DNA from: Facklamia languida CCUG 37842
GTDB lineage: Bacteria; Bacillota; Bacilli; Lactobacillales; Aerococcaceae
Assembly: GCF_000245795.1 (NCBI RefSeq)
Contig: NZ_JH601133.1
Span: 1,260,994-1,324,993, forward strand
DNA: 64,000 bases
Direction: 5' to 3'
Below are positions 55,941-64,000 of this stretch, piece after piece. The first letter of the stretch is position 1. Each line of letters starts with the position of its first letter. Both the position numbers and the translations under genes were made by a program. The notes beneath the pieces were generated by a model, which was not told where the DNA came from, did not search any database, and saw only the letters and a program-made list of their open reading frames with translations.

Positions 55941-56411
55941 ATGATTCATTTTGATATTCCAGGTCGTGAGCAAGTCGAACTTGCTTATTTAGTTTTGGAT
56001 TTCAATGGGACTTTAGCGTTTGATGGGCAGTTTATTGCGGGTGTGCCAGAATTACTCACTCAATTGGCTGAACAATTAAAGATCTATATCTGCACGGCGG
56101 ATACTTACCAGACTGTCCAAAATCAGTGCCATTCTCTGCCGGTTGAGGTCAAGACGTTTCCTCAAGGGCAAGCAGCAGCAGCTAAGTTAGAGATCGTTGA
56201 GCAGCTAGGGGCAGACCAGTGTGTAGCCATCGGTAATGGTTATAACGATCTACTAATGATTAAACAAGCTGCCTTATCGGTAGCGGTGATCGAGGGAGAA
56301 GGCACTTATGGACAATGTCTCTACCACAGTGATATTGTCTGTCGATCAATTGGGGAAGCCTTGGATCTCTTAAATCATCCTCAGCGGATCAAAGCGACTC
56401 TACGCCATTAA
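55941..56411 (+). CDS. Small HAD-family hydrolase (soluble P-type ATPase-like)
   Basis: A 156-aa HAD protein of the COG4087 type. The motif-I nucleophile is in LVLDFNGTLAFDG, at about 17-29, and the C-terminal IGNGYNDLLMIKQA near 97 carries the acidic motif IV. It lacks a membrane part and an N-domain, so it resembles only the P-domain of a P-type ATPase. The physiological substrate is unknown. The ATG follows GAGAGGAG. azlCD starts 20 nt downstream and may be in the same transcript. Confidence 0.85.
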   Translation: MIHFDIPGREQVELAYLVLDFNGTLAFDGQFIAGVPELLTQLAEQLKIYICTADTYQTVQNQCHSLPVEVKTFPQGQAAAAKLEIVEQLGADQCVAIGNGYNDLLMIKQAALSVAVIEGEGTYGQCLYHSDIVCRSIGEALDLLNHPQRIKATLRH

Positions 56412-56431
56412 TTCAAGATGGAGATTGATAA

Positions 56432-57136
56432 ATGATGAAATCATGGGAACAATTTCGGTATGCCCTTCAAATCGATTTGCCCATTGCTTTGACTTATATT
56501 GCCTTGGCGATGGGGTTTGGGGTTATGATGACGGCTAATGGCTATAATTGGGTCTGGGCTGGGGCTTTAAGTCTTTTTGTTTATTCCGGCTCTATTCAAT
56601 TTATGGCTCCAATTATGTTAGCGAGTGGGGCTGATTTATTGGGGACTGCTATTTTGACACTAATGGTGAATTTCCGTCTGCTTTTCTATGGTATCAGCCA
56701 GTTACAGCGTTATCGTGGAATCCAATGGTTCAAGAAGCTGTACCTCATCTTTGCTCTAACAGACGAGACTTTCTCATTAGTGAGTCAAGATTATCTTCCT
56801 GTCGGAATTGATCAAGAGCGTTTCTACTTTAATGTGACGATTCTCAATCATTTTTTCTGGATTTCGGGTTCAATTTTGGGGGCTCTCGTTGGAGACTTGC
56901 TACCCTTTTCAACACAAGGCATCGAATTCTCCCTAACAGCTCTTTTTCTAGTGGTGGTGATCAACCAATGGGAAGCAACACAGAACCATCGGCCTGCCAT
57001 CTATGGGCTCATTGGGGGAGTAGTGATGTTGGGGGTTCTAGGACCTGACCAATTTATTGTCCCTGCCATGTTAGCGGCGATTACCATGATTCTAGTGGAG
57101 CACCGCTTGAAGGGAGGGCGTCCCGATTATGTTTAA
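56432..57136 (+). CDS. azlC: Branched-chain amino acid exporter large subunit AzlC
   Basis: A 234-aa polytopic protein. YALQIDLPIALTYIALAMGFGVMM and WAGALSLFVYSGSIQFMAPIML near 39-58 are the AzlC/YgaZ signature, with VNFRLLFYGISQL further on. There are five or six membrane helices. With AzlD it exports branched-chain amino acids or analogues. It overlaps azlD by 8 nt. Upstream TGGAGA precedes adjacent ATG codons; the first was used. Confidence 0.93.
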   Translation: MMKSWEQFRYALQIDLPIALTYIALAMGFGVMMTANGYNWVWAGALSLFVYSGSIQFMAPIMLASGADLLGTAILTLMVNFRLLFYGISQLQRYRGIQWFKKLYLIFALTDETFSLVSQDYLPVGIDQERFYFNVTILNHFFWISGSILGALVGDLLPFSTQGIEFSLTALFLVVVINQWEATQNHRPAIYGLIGGVVMLGVLGPDQFIVPAMLAAITMILVEHRLKGGRPDYV

Positions 57137-57452
57137 TTGGTATAGTGTTGGTTTGATCGCGTTGATGGCCCTTGTTACCTTTATGATTCGACTCTTTCCC
57201 TTTATTGTCTTTAAGAAGCGGACGCCCTTGTGGGTGATTTATCTCGGACAAGTCTTTCCTTACTCGATTATGATCCTTCTATTCCTATACTGCTTGAAGG
57301 ATGTCAACTGGCTATCCTCGAATGGAGTGGCTTCTCTTATTGCTTGCATGGCAGTTGTCTTAGTTCATAAGTGGCGGCACTCGACCATTCTATCGGTAGC
57401 AACCGGAACCGTGGTTTATATGGTGCTGGTACAGGGAGTTCTAGCTGGGTAA
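57129..57452 (+). CDS. azlD: Branched-chain amino acid exporter small subunit AzlD
   Basis: A 107-aa protein with four membrane helices, opening FNWYSVGLIALMALVTFMIR and containing RLFPFIVF and VFPYSIMILLFLYCLKD, the AzlD/YgaH pattern. It is the partner of AzlC. Its ATG lies inside the azlC end, so the two are coupled. No terminator is obvious before pepC. Confidence 0.92.
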   Translation: MFNWYSVGLIALMALVTFMIRLFPFIVFKKRTPLWVIYLGQVFPYSIMILLFLYCLKDVNWLSSNGVASLIACMAVVLVHKWRHSTILSVATGTVVYMVLVQGVLAG

Positions 57453-57542
57453 GGATGACCGTCGACTTGTCGATCCGCGCTAAGAAGCGTACACTATTAT
57501 TGATTGCCACTAATTGAAAGAATAATAGAAAAGGATGATACC

Positions 57543-58877
57543 ATGATTGATCAAGAACTCTTGCAGCAATTTGAAGCGAAATTTAATAAGCCTTGCCGTA
57601 ATCGAGCAAGTCGTCATGCCATTGCGCGGGTGGGTTTACAGGAAGCGAGTCTGAATAATAATGCGATCCGTAAGCACCCCTTTGTCTTCTCGCACGAGAC
57701 GCAGCATGGCAAAATTACTAACCAAAAGGCAACCGGACGGTGCTGGATGTTTGCAGCTCTTAACACGATGCGGGTTGGGACCATGGAGCAATTAAATCTT
57801 GAGACCTTCGAATATTCGCAAAATTATCCACTTTTCTGGGATAAGTTAGAACGGTCTAATTACGTATTAGATTCAATTATTGAAACAGCTGATCAACCGC
57901 TGAATTCGCGACTCGTTTGGCATTTGTTGCAACAACCCATCCAAGATGGAGGTCAGTGGGAGATGTTTGCGGGCATCCTCACAAAATATGGAGCTGTCCC
58001 AAAAGAAGTGATGCCTGAAACTTATCATTCATCGAATACGGCTGGCTTAAATTCACTTTTGACGAATAAGTTACGCGAATTTGCAGCCCGGCTGCGGCAG
58101 ATGCATGAAGCAGGGGCCGATCGGTCGCAACTCCTAGCTAAGAAGGAAGAGCAGCTCTATTTTATCTACAGTGTTTTAGTCAAGGCCTTGGGGCAAGTGC
58201 CTACCGTTTTTGATTATGCTTATCGAGACAAAGATAACCAATATCACAAGTTATCTGGTATTACCCCGCAAGAATTCTTTAAGCAATATGGTGGGGTTCA
58301 GCTGGAAGAGATGGTCAGCTTAATCAATGCACCAACTCAAGATAAGCCTTTTGGCAAGCCCTATACGATTCAATATCTAGCTTCGATTGCTGAAGCCAAG
58401 CCAATCAAATATTTGAATGTCCCAATTGATGTAATGAAGCAAGCAGCAGTCGATGCCATTAAGAGTGGACAGCCGGTCTGGTTTGGTTGTGATGTTGGAA
58501 AGTTTTCAGAACGCAAGTATGGCATAATGGATGATGAGATGTATGCCTATGCAGACACCTTGGGGGAAAGCTTTACCTTGAGTAAGGCGGAAAGACTGGA
58601 TTATAGTGCCAGCATGCTAACGCATGCCATGGTCTTTGTCGGAGTTGATCTGGATGATCAAGGACAACCCCTCACTTGGAAAGTTGAGAACAGTTGGGGC
58701 AAGACATCGGGCGATGAAGGGATCTATTCGATGTCTGACAAATGGTTCGAGGAATATACCTATCAGATCACTGTTCCCCGTCAATTTATCCCAAGTGAAT
58801 GGTTGGAGGATTATGACCAAGAGGCCATCAAATTAGAACCATGGGATCCAATGGGGGCCCTCGCTTACTTAAATTAA
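57543..58877 (+). CDS. pepC: Aminopeptidase C (bleomycin hydrolase family)
   Basis: A 444-aa papain-like C1 peptidase. The catalytic Cys is in NQKATGRCWMFAALNTM near 60-76, the His in LTHAMVFVGVDLDD near 360 and the Asn in WKVENSWGKTSGDEG near 382. The C-terminus is typical of PepC, which trims peptides in the cytoplasm as a hexamer. The start is the ATG at 57543 after AAAAGGATGATACC. It complements PepV and the OppA proteins in peptide nutrition. It is followed by a paired IS-end remnant and a terminator. Confidence 0.95.
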   Translation: MIDQELLQQFEAKFNKPCRNRASRHAIARVGLQEASLNNNAIRKHPFVFSHETQHGKITNQKATGRCWMFAALNTMRVGTMEQLNLETFEYSQNYPLFWDKLERSNYVLDSIIETADQPLNSRLVWHLLQQPIQDGGQWEMFAGILTKYGAVPKEVMPETYHSSNTAGLNSLLTNKLREFAARLRQMHEAGADRSQLLAKKEEQLYFIYSVLVKALGQVPTVFDYAYRDKDNQYHKLSGITPQEFFKQYGGVQLEEMVSLINAPTQDKPFGKPYTIQYLASIAEAKPIKYLNVPIDVMKQAAVDAIKSGQPVWFGCDVGKFSERKYGIMDDEMYAYADTLGESFTLSKAERLDYSASMLTHAMVFVGVDLDDQGQPLTWKVENSWGKTSGDEGIYSMSDKWFEEYTYQITVPRQFIPSEWLEDYDQEAIKLEPWDPMGALAYLN

Positions 58878-58895
58878 AAAGAATCCATTATGACC

Positions 58896-58940
58896 TGGCC
58901 CCAAAAGTTAGACCAGAACATCTAACTTTTGGGGTCACTC
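58896..58940. mobile_element. Pair of IS ends in head-to-head arrangement (deleted element or IS remnant)
   Basis: CCCCAAAAGTTAGA (58899-58912) and its complement TCTAACTTTTGGGG (58921-58934) are 8 nt apart, bordered by TGACCTGG on the left and TCACTC on the right. This looks like the two terminal inverted repeats of an IS with its body deleted. The right end matches 716-729. Confidence 0.5.
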
Positions 58941-58943
58941 TAT

Positions 58944-58971
58944 TAGCCACCCTGGGGTGGCTATTTTTGTT
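58944..58971 (+). terminator. pepC-side terminator
   Basis: TAGCCACCC and GGGTGGCTA arms with a minimal loop, then TTTTTG. Confidence 0.8.
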
Positions 58972-59311
58972 TTCATAACAGGGTGAATTATTTTTTCAAG
59001 ATTTTATCAGAAGAAAAATAATATTACTTAAATAAATTTATCATGAATTGGTAGCGGTTTAAATGGCGGTATTATCCAATAGATCTTTCTAGCCATTTCT
59101 TAAATTATTCTTTTTAAGAATAATATTTGAAATTTAGGCTTGATTTTTATGAAATCTATGATAAATTATTAAAAACAAATGAAATTAAAGAAAAGAAAAT
59201 GAACGCTTTGCAACAACAAGTAAGATTTTCAACTTTATATCTCATTTTTTTATCATGCAAAGCAATCGATGAGATTCGCAGCGTATGGAATGTAAAAGGA
59301 GGAAATTGTGA
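58972..59311 (+). other. AT-rich leader of the first oppA gene
   Basis: Holds a 10-bp inverted repeat (AATTATTCTT and AAGAATAATATT, around 59103-59126) that might be an operator or transcript structure. A 62-codon frame (59127-59315) has no ribosome site and is not accepted. I cannot place a convincing promoter. Confidence 0.4.
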
Positions 59312-61369
59312 ATGAAGCATACATTAAAAAAAGCTTTTGTTAGTTTTGCGGCTGTCTTGGCCTTAGGGTCAGTGGTTGCTCCCCTTGCTGCAAGTGCGCA
59401 AGAAGAAGGGGAACTTGGAACTGAATTTAAAGCAACTTATTTATCAGACCCATCGACCTTGGATTATATCTTTACCCAGCGTCAAACAAACTCAATGCAC
59501 GCAGTCAACTTTGTTGAGGGTCTGTATGAGAATGACCAATATGGTAATTATATTCCAGCAGCTGCTGAATCGCATGAAGTTTCTGAAGACGGCTTGACCT
59601 ATACTTATAAGATCCGTCCAGGAATCAAATGGGTCGATATGAACGGAAATGAATATGCTGAGACGACGGCCCATGACTGGGTGGCAGGCTTGAAGCATGC
59701 TGTCGATGTTCAATCAGAATTATTACCGATTGTGGCAGATTCCATTGCCGGCTTGGCAGATTATATTAATGGGGATATTACAGACTTCGAGGAAGTTGGG
59801 GTTAAAGCCTTAGACGATTATACCCTCCAATATACTTTGACAAGACCAGAGCCTTACTTCAATTCAAAAACAACCTACGGTATTCTATACCCTGTGAACC
59901 AAGAATTCTTAGATGCAGTCGGTGAAGACTTTGGTTCCCTGTCTCCTGACTCCATTCTATATAATGGGCCATTTATCTTAACGAATCTGACAGCTAAGTC
60001 ACAGATTGAGTATATTAAGAACGAGGCTTATTGGGATAAGGATAATGTTCATTTAGACCTAGTTCAATATACCTATAACGATGGTTCAGACCCCGAAGTG
60101 TATTACCGACTTTTCCGCGATGGTGCCGTTTCTTCTTTCCGTGTCGATCCGACCCTGCCTATCTATGGGGACGTTCAAAAAGAATATGAAGGTTACATTA
60201 CCCAACAACAACGTACAGGAACGGCCTTCATGGTTCAATTCAACCTTAACCGGATTAAGCACGAAGCAACTGGCAAGGAAAGCAATAAACAACATGAAGA
60301 TACGCGCCAAGCTTTGCTAAACAAGAAGTTCCGTCAAGCAATCATGTTTGGTTTTAACCGCCATACCTACCTGTCTCAACGCTATGGTGAAGAGTTTGCC
60401 GAAGCGGATATGCGAAATACTTTAGTTCCACCTGAGTTCGTCAATATAGGGGACCAGACTTTTGGTGAAGTGGTGGCTGAAGAGTTAGAAGCACTCAACT
60501 CAGATTTATATGCTGGTGTTGATTTAAGTGATGGACAAGATGCCTTCTATGACCCCGAAAAGGCGAGTGCACTATTCGCTGAAGCCAAGGAAGAATTAGA
60601 AGGGGAAGGGGTTGAATTCCCAATCCAAATTGATTTCCCTGTTCTAGAATCCGTTCCATTAGACGTCAATAATGCTAAGTCCTTCAAATCTTCAATTGAA
60701 GATGCCTTAGGTGCAGAGAATGTGCAGGTGAATATTGTCCTACTGGCACAAGATCCTTATTACGCTGCAACCTACTACGCAACCGTCGCTTCAGAAGTTG
60801 ATTACGATATCACGTCTGCATCAGGATGGTCGCCAGATTATCTTGACCCATCTTCTTATCTTGATATCTATGGTCCAGTTGACGGATCCTTTATCGTGAA
60901 TATTGGCTTCGATCCCATTCTTAAAGAAGGAGCAGAAGATCCCTATGCTGAAGCCAGAGAAGCAACGGGACTTTATGAGTATCAGAAGTTAATTGATGAA
61001 GCTGCAAGTATTACGGATGATCTCGATGCACGTTTTGCAGCCTATGCCAAGGCGCAAGCTTATCTAACTGATGAAGCCATTTCTTTACCAGTGTATACTG
61101 GTGGCTCTAGCTTACGTGTTACGAAAGTTGTCCCATTCTCTGGACCTTATGCTTACGCAGGATCTAGTAGCGATAAGTTCAAATACGTGAAAGTCCAACA
61201 AGAACCAGTTTCTTATGAACAGTGGGAAGCGGCTTATGAGGATTGGGCAGCTAATAAGATCAGCGGGTCAAGCATCTCTTCGAACGCGAACGATGGTGAA
61301 GAGGATAGTGAAGAAACGTCTGAAGAATCAGTCAATGAAGATGAGAGCAGTGAAGAAGCTGCTGAATAA
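59312..61369 (+). CDS. Oligopeptide ABC transporter substrate-binding protein (OppA-like), copy 1
   Basis: 685 aa. A Sec signal peptide (MKHTLKKAFVSFAAV...ASA, cleavage likely after residue 29, before QEEG) is followed by the SBP_bac_5 domain. TYLSDPSTLDY, EDGLTYTYKIRPGIKWVDMNG near 88-110, AHDWVAGLKHAVD and the C-terminal YEQWEAAYEDW are visible family features. No lipobox Cys is present, which is unusual for a Gram-positive OppA that should be lipid-anchored. The last about 30 residues are an acidic Glu/Ser/Asp tail. It should deliver peptides to an OppBCDF permease, which is not in this window. A second paralog follows. The ATG has AAAAGGAGG upstream. Confidence 0.92.
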   Translation: MKHTLKKAFVSFAAVLALGSVVAPLAASAQEEGELGTEFKATYLSDPSTLDYIFTQRQTNSMHAVNFVEGLYENDQYGNYIPAAAESHEVSEDGLTYTYKIRPGIKWVDMNGNEYAETTAHDWVAGLKHAVDVQSELLPIVADSIAGLADYINGDITDFEEVGVKALDDYTLQYTLTRPEPYFNSKTTYGILYPVNQEFLDAVGEDFGSLSPDSILYNGPFILTNLTAKSQIEYIKNEAYWDKDNVHLDLVQYTYNDGSDPEVYYRLFRDGAVSSFRVDPTLPIYGDVQKEYEGYITQQQRTGTAFMVQFNLNRIKHEATGKESNKQHEDTRQALLNKKFRQAIMFGFNRHTYLSQRYGEEFAEADMRNTLVPPEFVNIGDQTFGEVVAEELEALNSDLYAGVDLSDGQDAFYDPEKASALFAEAKEELEGEGVEFPIQIDFPVLESVPLDVNNAKSFKSSIEDALGAENVQVNIVLLAQDPYYAATYYATVASEVDYDITSASGWSPDYLDPSSYLDIYGPVDGSFIVNIGFDPILKEGAEDPYAEAREATGLYEYQKLIDEAASITDDLDARFAAYAKAQAYLTDEAISLPVYTGGSSLRVTKVVPFSGPYAYAGSSSDKFKYVKVQQEPVSYEQWEAAYEDWAANKISGSSISSNANDGEEDSEETSEESVNEDESSEEAAE

Positions 61370-61378
61370 TCAAGTTTA

Positions 61379-61408
61379 AGGGCCGTTCTAGAAACGGCTC
61401 TTTTTTTG
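61379..61408 (+). terminator. Terminator after oppA copy 1
   Basis: AGGGCCGTTTCTAG-type hairpin (GGGCCGTT and AACGGCTC arms) followed by TTTTTTT. The following 280 nt (61409-61690) are AT-rich without a gene; a cre-like sequence sits at 61445-61459 (one mismatch to the consensus). Confidence 0.8.
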
Positions 61409-61694
61409 TGCCCACTAATAATGATAAAATAATGAAAAGAAAATATGAAAGCGTATTATAAAGCGCTTTTAATTGGTGAACACTGCATTTAAAAATGAAA
61501 AAATATTAAAATGGATATAAAAAGAGATAAGAAAATAAAAAATGAAATAATTGAAAAAACAATCAAAAAACCTGTTTTATAGCGAACTAGGAAATCGATT
61601 CGAAATAAAAAATGATAAAAACACCCTATAAAATGAGCAAAATATTAATTATTATTAAAATTTACAGAAAAATGAGTAAGATCCTCATAATGAG

Positions 61695-61723
61695 TTGACA
61701 GCGTTTTCATTATTTGCTATTAT
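61695..61723 (+). promoter_or_regulatory. Promoter of oppA copy 2, overlapping a cre-like site
   Basis: TTGACA at 61695-61700, 17-nt spacer, TATTAT at 61718-61723. TTGACAGCGTTTTCA across the -35 differs from the catabolite-responsive element consensus WTGNAANCGNWNNCW at one position, so CcpA control is possible. Confidence 0.7.
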
Positions 61724-61819
61724 GTATCCATAATCAATGCTGAAAGTGAGGGAAAAGAAAACCAGCAATTTTAGCAATGTTGGACGTCGCAGTGTTTTAT
61801 TAAAGGAGGAAATTTAAGA

Positions 61820-63940
61820 ATGAAGAAAAGCTTGAAAAAAACCTTACTTGGTTTTGTGGCTGCTTTAACTTTGAGCTCAGTTGTAGCACCTATCGCGAGC
61901 TATGCTCAAGAAGAAGGGGATTTGGTTCCAGAGTATAAGATGACTTATCTTACTGACCCTACTTCTCTAGACTACACTTTCTCGATGCGTGACATCAATA
62001 CCAACCATACTGTGAACTTTATCGATGGTCTTTATGAGAATGACCAATATGGTAACTACATTCCAGCGGTTGCGGAATCTCACGAAGTATCTGAAGATGG
62101 CCTCACTTATACCTACAAGATTCGCCCAGGCGTAATGTGGGTGGATATGAACGGAAACGAATATGCTGAAACCACAGCACATGACTTCGTTACTGGTCTA
62201 AAGCATGCGGTCGAAGCTCAATCTGAAATGTTACCAATCGTTTCTTCATCAATTAAAGGATTACAAGATTATATCGATGGTAAGATTTCGGACTTTGAAG
62301 AAGTAGGTGTTAAGGCAATCGATGATTATACTCTTGAATATACATTGAATAAGCCAGAGCCATACTTTAACTCTAAGACTACCTACGGAATTCTTTATCC
62401 AATTAATCAAGAGTTCTTAGATTCAGTTGGAGAAGACTTTGGTTCTCTATCGCCAGATTCCATTCTTTATAACGGAGCTTTCCTATTATCTAACTTAACA
62501 GCGAAATCTCAAATTGAATACGTTAAGAATGAAATGTATTGGGATGCGGAGAATGTCTTCTTAGATCTTGTTCAATTCACTTATAATGACGGATCTGACC
62601 CAGAAGTCTTCTACCGTCTCTTCAAGGAAAATGCGGTTTCTGCCTTTGGAGTGAACCCAACCCTACCTATTTATGATGATGTGAAGCAAGAGTTTGATGG
62701 GTTCATTACTCAAGCTCAACGGACTGGGTCATCATTCCTTCTCCAATTCAACCTTAACCGGATTAAACATGAAGCAACAGGTAAGAGCGATGAAGCACAA
62801 CACGAAGCAACTCATAAAGCTTTACTTAACAAGAAATTCCGTCAAGCTTTAATGTTTGGTTTTGACCGTCACACTTACATGACTCAAATCTTTGGTGAAG
62901 AATTTGCCGATAATGATATCCGGAATACTCTTGTGTCACCTGAATTCGTTAACGTTGGCGAAGAAACATTTGGTCAAGCAGTCACTCGTCACTTACAAGA
63001 AATGGATCCTGAGCTCTATGGTGATATTGACTTAAGCGATGGTCAAGACGGCTTCTATAACCCAGAAAAAGCTGCTAAATTAATGGAAGAAGCTAAGGCT
63101 GAGTTAGAAGCTGAAGGGGTTGAATTCCCAATTCAATTGGATATGCCTGTATTAGAAAGTGTACCAAACTCTGTTAACCTTTCTAAATCATTAAAGGCAA
63201 CCGTTGAAGATGCAATTGGTAGCGACAATGTGGTTGTGAACCCTGTTCTACTTAACCAAGATGCTTATTTAGCTGCAACCTTTAACGCAACTGTTGCATC
63301 TGAAGTGGACTATGACATGACCAATGAATCTGGTTGGATTCCTGACTACTTAGACCCATCTACCTTCTTGGACATTTACCTACCAACTAATGGTACTTTC
63401 CTTGTTCCAATTGGATTTGACCCAATTGTAAGAGAAGGACAAGAAGATCCTTATGCCGAAGCACGTGAAGCATCTGGCTTATTCGAGTATGCTGAACTGG
63501 TTAAGGCTGCAAATGACATTACCGATGATTTAGATGCACGTTACGATGCTTATGCGAAAGCTCAAGCTTGGTTGACGGACTCTGCGATTATCATCCCAAT
63601 CCGTACAGGTGGTTCAGGCTTACGTGTAACAAAAGTTGTTCCATTCTCTGGACCATATGCATACGCGGGTACCGGTAGTCAAAAATTCAAATTCTTCAAG
63701 GTTCAATCTGAGCCTGTTTCATATGAGCAATGGGAAGCTGCCTATGAAAACTGGCATGCAAACAAGGTTGACGGTTCAAGCATCTCTTCACAAAAAGCGG
63801 AAGATTCAGAAGAATCTGAATCAGCTGAAGAGATGGAATCTGAAGAAATGGAAGCTGAAGAAACAAAAGAAGAAGCAGCAGAAGAAACAGAAGAAACAGA
63901 AGAAGAAGCAGCAGAAGAAACAGAAGAAGCTGCAGAATAA
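61820..63940 (+). CDS. Oligopeptide ABC transporter substrate-binding protein (OppA-like), copy 2
   Basis: A 706-aa close paralog of copy 1 in the same order of motifs. The signal peptide ends APIASYA before QEEGDL; then come YLTDPTSLDY, EDGLTYTYKIRPGVMWVDMNG, AHDFVTGLKHAVE and YEQWEAAYENW. It again lacks a lipobox Cys. The C-terminal about 55 residues are an even longer acidic Glu-Ala-Thr tail of near-repeats (EETEETEEEAAEETEE). It has its own strong promoter and AAAGGAGG ribosome site. The pair may differ in peptide preference; binding-pocket residues cannot be judged here. The permease genes are elsewhere. Confidence 0.92.
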   Translation: MKKSLKKTLLGFVAALTLSSVVAPIASYAQEEGDLVPEYKMTYLTDPTSLDYTFSMRDINTNHTVNFIDGLYENDQYGNYIPAVAESHEVSEDGLTYTYKIRPGVMWVDMNGNEYAETTAHDFVTGLKHAVEAQSEMLPIVSSSIKGLQDYIDGKISDFEEVGVKAIDDYTLEYTLNKPEPYFNSKTTYGILYPINQEFLDSVGEDFGSLSPDSILYNGAFLLSNLTAKSQIEYVKNEMYWDAENVFLDLVQFTYNDGSDPEVFYRLFKENAVSAFGVNPTLPIYDDVKQEFDGFITQAQRTGSSFLLQFNLNRIKHEATGKSDEAQHEATHKALLNKKFRQALMFGFDRHTYMTQIFGEEFADNDIRNTLVSPEFVNVGEETFGQAVTRHLQEMDPELYGDIDLSDGQDGFYNPEKAAKLMEEAKAELEAEGVEFPIQLDMPVLESVPNSVNLSKSLKATVEDAIGSDNVVVNPVLLNQDAYLAATFNATVASEVDYDMTNESGWIPDYLDPSTFLDIYLPTNGTFLVPIGFDPIVREGQEDPYAEAREASGLFEYAELVKAANDITDDLDARYDAYAKAQAWLTDSAIIIPIRTGGSGLRVTKVVPFSGPYAYAGTGSQKFKFFKVQSEPVSYEQWEAAYENWHANKVDGSSISSQKAEDSEESESAEEMESEEMEAEETKEEAAEETEETEEEAAEETEEAAE

Positions 63941-63965
63941 TTAAAAATAGATAACTTTGGTTAGG

Positions 63966-63997
63966 ACCACCAGTGTAAGCACTGGTGGTTTTTATTT
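63966..63997 (+). terminator. Terminator after oppA copy 2
   Basis: ACCACCAGTG and CACTGGTGGT arms with loop TAAG, followed by TTTTATTTG. Confidence 0.9.
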
Positions 63998-64000
63998 GTT

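Noticed and set aside
59127-59315. 62-codon small gene before oppA copy 1
   Set aside because: No ribosome binding site, low-complexity composition, and it runs into the oppA start; it is likely leader DNA.
1-64000. CRISPR array or integrase gene
   Set aside because: No regularly spaced repeat array and no tyrosine or serine recombinase reading frame was found on either strand.

Overview
This is a chromosomal segment of a low-to-moderate GC Gram-positive bacterium of the order Lactobacillales, probably Aerococcaceae. The evidence is an SMK-box (SAM-III) riboswitch on metK, T-box leaders on leuS and pheST, strong AGGAGG ribosome binding sites, PepV and PepC peptidases, OppA proteins, a BdhA-type butanediol dehydrogenase and a water-forming NADH oxidase family protein. 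Species assignment is inference only.

Layout. 1-700: the 3' end of one tRNA, tRNA-Gly(TCC) and a CsbD-like stress protein. 704-11020: a foreign-looking island with different codon use, starting with an IS remnant, an ISL3-family insertion sequence with a broken transposase and a truncated primase. It then carries an XRE regulator and a type I restriction-modification operon (hsdM, hsdS, hsdR) that ends in a protein with a HEPN RNase motif. An 11-bp direct repeat flanks the island, and the left copy looks like half of a csbD terminator. 11063-17130: a membrane protein, metK, an NADH oxidase family gene with TGA at its redox cysteine codon, a PatB-type C-S lyase and a rhodanese. 17274-30378: mnmM, a GH73/LysM autolysin, leuS, a lipid II flippase-like protein with a huge acidic N-terminus, a pseudouridine synthase, pepV, a SpoU methyltransferase, an HD protein and an Ohr/OsmC protein. 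30452-34265: pheST under a Phe T-box.

34406-40506 is a four-gene operon of uncertain purpose. It encodes two divergent paralogs of the archaeal-type ornithine cyclodeaminase (TIGR00300, LOR/SDH) family, a ClpB-like AAA+ unfoldase and a Gate-domain membrane transporter. I consider it the best candidate for an undescribed system. 40794-46957 (minus strand): glnQ, a glnPH fusion broken by TAA, an RDD protein, sppA, dus and a DUF3841-like gene. 47317-53844: bdhA, a FlK-like thioesterase, a YdcF-like protein, a GcvH-like protein and a MacAB/YknXYZ-like export system. 53970-58877: surE and ywqG-like on minus; a HAD protein, azlCD and pepC on plus. 59312-63940: two tandem oligopeptide-binding proteins that lack a lipobox cysteine and end in acidic tails.

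Three otherwise intact reading frames contain single in-frame stops: transposase TAA, NADH oxidase TGA and glnPH TAA. Only the TGA falls on a catalytic cysteine codon with a SECIS-like hairpin downstream. It could be selenocysteine or a nonsense mutation, and this window cannot decide which.
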